NCBI RefSeq assembly: GCF_000269965.1
Contig: NC_017219.1
Location: 1,736,001 to 1,800,000 of the forward strand
Direction of reading: 5' to 3'
DNA from: Bifidobacterium longum subsp. infantis ATCC 15697 = JCM 1222 = DSM 20088
GTDB lineage: Bacteria; Actinomycetota; Actinomycetes; Actinomycetales; Bifidobacteriaceae
DNA length: 64,000 nt
Below the pieces are notes generated by a model. That model worked only from the letters and a program-made list of their open reading frames with translations. It made no database searches and was not told the DNA's origin. This document shows, one piece after another, positions 63,587 to 64,000 of the stretch (positions are counted from its first letter, which is position 1; the number at the start of each line of letters is the position of its first letter). A program made the position numbers and the translations under genes.

Positions 63587-63946
63587 TCATGACCGCGCCG
63601 AGGAGGGCGCCCTGAACGGGCATCCCGCGCAGACCAGCGAGGCGGGGTCCGGTCGGCATGCCGTCCCGTCGCACAGGGATCGCGGTGCGCGGTCCATCAA
63701 TGTGACCAGTCCACGCTCCTGTGCACGCATGACCGCCATATCCACGAAATCGGAGGGCAGACGCCGATAGTCGGCGATCTGCGGAACCGTCATCCCGGTT
63801 TTAAGATCGGCGGCGATGTCGGCAACGATATCGGCCGGCTGTTCGTCGGCCGCCTGCCCGTTTCGCCAGCCGACCGCGCGAAACGGGCGACGCCAGTCGC
63901 GTGAGAGCGAGGACCGTCGTATCATGCGCGCCATGCGGATCACCAC
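63587..63946 (-). CDS. FeoC-like winged-helix protein with C-terminal Cys cluster
   Basis: The 119-residue protein has a central segment DIVADIAADLKTGMTVPQIADYRRLPSDFVDMAVMRAQERGLV that looks like a small winged helix. A C-terminal cluster follows with C at about 93, 98, 107 and 110 (LCDGTACRP, VCAGCPF). These features recall FeoC-type regulators with an Fe-S site. A GTG at 63946 overlaps the upstream membrane gene, and an ATG at 63934 is a shorter alternative. Confidence 0.45.
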   Translation of the reverse strand: MVIRMARMIRRSSLSRDWRRPFRAVGWRNGQAADEQPADIVADIAADLKTGMTVPQIADYRRLPSDFVDMAVMRAQERGLVTLMDRAPRSLCDGTACRPDPASLVCAGCPFRAPSSARS

Positions 63947-64000
63947 ACCAAACGCAGTGTCTGGAAGGCGATGACGGCGATCGCATACGCCACCGCCAGA
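63940..64000 (-). CDS. Membrane protein C-terminus (partial; possibly FeoB)
   Basis: Only 19 codons are visible before the stop at 63940: a hydrophobic LAVAYAIAVIAFQTLRLVW. It overlaps the next gene by a few bases. FeoB is suggested only by the FeoC-like gene downstream, so the label is a guess. Confidence 0.35.
   Translation of the reverse strand, partial: LAVAYAIAVIAFQTLRLVW

Overview
The window looks like chromosome of a Bifidobacterium, most likely B. longum. The evidence is the high GC content, actinobacterial gene order, a fused shikimate kinase/3-dehydroquinate synthase, a SUF cluster of the sufB-D-C-S-U-DUF59 type, and xpt, pyrG and glgC products that read as bifidobacterial. The genus is well supported; the species call is recalled, not computed. 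There are no rRNA genes, no CRISPR array and no intact prophage or IS. One tRNA gene, tRNA-Leu(GAG), was found.

Positions 1-27,500 are mostly a conserved core read on the minus strand. From right to left the order is rpsD, an accessory insert, two small envelope proteins (DUF948 and DUF6167-like), alaS, ruvX, mltG, (a prepilin peptidase on the plus strand), aroC, aroKB, aroQ, pyrG, the six-gene SUF iron-sulfur operon, (glgC, a SpoU methyltransferase and tRNA-Leu on the plus strand), then rsmE, a HIT protein and phoH, which runs off the left edge. The alaS-ruvX-mltG-peptidase-aroC-aroK-aroB-aroQ order matches that known from mycobacteria. It is interrupted at 22.4-26.7 kb by a patch holding a histidine phosphatase, an IS30-type transposase tail, a RelB/MazF-like toxin-antitoxin pair, an AT-richer transglutaminase, an SdpI-like membrane protein, a deaminase and a class I amidotransferase.

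Positions 27.7-35.5 kb hold a three-gene module (MacB-like ATPase, FtsX-like permease with a Cys-Cys pair, Cys/His/Met-rich DUF4418 protein), a UvrD/PcrA helicase with a Ser/Gly/Tyr/Arg low-complexity tail, and an xpt plus xanthine permease salvage operon ending in a clear terminator.

Positions 35.5-44.2 kb are patchy and accessory: a small Xre regulator with a short membrane ORF, a secreted lysozyme-like protein, a VOC protein, a nicotinamidase, an S51 peptidase and an MFS protein. A scar region follows, with a perfect 29-bp inverted repeat, a PP2C-like N-terminus and a frameshifted SGNH hydrolase. Next come an excisionase-HTH/PIN toxin-antitoxin pair and an AlbA_2/Schlafen-type ATPase.

Positions 44.2-54.8 kb carry an ABC-2 exporter (two permeases and an ATPase) next to a histidine kinase/response regulator pair, a PiT phosphate transporter with its DUF47 partner, a GH13 glycosidase, and a decayed MFS/TetR pair. 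Positions 54.8-64.0 kb carry a DEAD-box RNA helicase, an intergenic palindromic repeat cluster, a uracil permease, a second histidine phosphatase, an HAD phosphatase, an MFS transporter, a YccF fragment, a VOC protein, a TSUP permease, and at the right edge a FeoC-like protein behind the C-terminus of a membrane protein (possibly FeoB).

Many intergenic gaps hold short GC-rich palindromes of a recurring type. Parallel SUF, aromatic and nucleotide genes are ordinary housekeeping. The most unusual material is the DUF4418 transporter module, the two toxin-antitoxin loci, the 57.1-57.3 kb palindrome cluster and the 40.6-41.4 kb scar.
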